A stretch of DNA of 23,248 nt from CAYOXD01 sp964407825 (GTDB lineage: Bacteria; Desulfobacterota; Desulfobacteria; Desulfobacterales; JAFDDL01), in NCBI GenBank assembly GCA_964407825.1, contig CAYOXD010000041.1, positions 1 through 23,248 of the forward strand, written 5' to 3'. The notes beneath the pieces were generated by a model. The model saw only the letters and a list, made by a program, of their open reading frames with translations, was not told where the DNA came from and ran no database searches. Positions 23,143 through 23,248 of this stretch are shown here, one piece after another. Each line of letters begins with the position of its first letter. Position 1 is the first letter of the stretch. Position numbers and translations under genes: made by a program.

Positions 23143-23248
23143 ATGACGCTGCGGACCTGTGTGGCACCGGGGGGGGAATTTGTGTGGGGGGTGCATTCAC
23201 CTGTTTACACTGTGGAAAATTTACGCGAAAATGACTTTATTCGACCCC
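23143..23248 (+). CDS. Possible start of a plus-strand gene, truncated by the window edge
   Basis: From the ATG at 23143 the frame is open for 35 codons to the window end (MTLRTCVAPGGEFVWGVHS at the start, VENLRENDFIRP at the end). AGGAGG lies six bases upstream, an excellent ribosome binding site, which is the main support. I recognise no domain in this short piece. It would be divergent from the sensor kinase. The rest of the gene lies outside the window. Confidence 0.4.
   Translation, partial: MTLRTCVAPGGEFVWGVHSPVYTVENLRENDFIRP

Overview
The window looks like ordinary chromosome from an anaerobic Gram-negative bacterium, most likely a Desulfobacterota (sulfate-reducer-like deltaproteobacterium). 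LpxC implies an outer membrane with lipid A. The other pointers are several sigma-54 activators, two multidomain histidine kinases, a NorQ/NorD-type chaperone pair, an IscU/NifS-like pair with an altered active site, a stand-alone MetE/UROD-fold methionine synthase-like protein and a lysine 2,3-aminomutase. The assignment is inference; no rRNA or marker phylogeny is available here. I saw no insertion sequence, phage gene, CRISPR array, tRNA or rRNA.

Layout. 1-4150: lpxC (minus, runs off the left edge) is divergent from comM and a NifA-like sigma-54 activator (both plus). 4240-8710: a lone khpA, then a minus-strand operon reading AAA+ ATPase (NorQ/CbbQ type), 899-aa VWA protein (NorD/CbbO type) and an unfamiliar 148-aa protein. 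8895-11963: a plus-strand TraB/PrgY-family membrane protein, then an iron-sulfur pair, an IscU scaffold with an extra C-terminal zinc ribbon and a cysteine-desulfurase homologue. 12000-13990: a methionine synthase-like protein (minus), divergent from a small Cys-rich protein and tatA (plus). 14080-17760: on the minus strand, a hybrid histidine kinase, ssb and an RlmL-like rRNA methyltransferase. 17810-18874: kamA (plus). 18889-22780: a minus-strand operon of membrane sensor kinase, sigma-54 response regulator and a thioredoxin with two zinc ribbons. The right end is a long non-coding stretch with a strong inverted repeat, then the start of a possible plus-strand gene.

The most striking observation is in the iron-sulfur pair. 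The NifS/IscS homologue keeps the mobile catalytic cysteine and the residues that stack on or bond to PLP. At the Schiff-base lysine, however, it has proline, and the neighbouring His and Ser that help hold PLP are also replaced. Its partner IscU keeps its three cluster cysteines and aspartate and carries an added five-cysteine tail. This suggests a cluster-assembly module that does not draw sulfur from cysteine by normal PLP chemistry. In a sulfide-rich cell, free sulfide or another persulfide donor is a plausible alternative (inference).

Other points worth a second look are the NorQ/NorD/148-aa operon with no visible client, the duplicated zinc ribbon on the thioredoxin downstream of a Zra-like two-component pair, and several strong hairpins or repeats: 14013-14040, 15912-15942, 22890-22952, 10124-10157 and 13311-13330.
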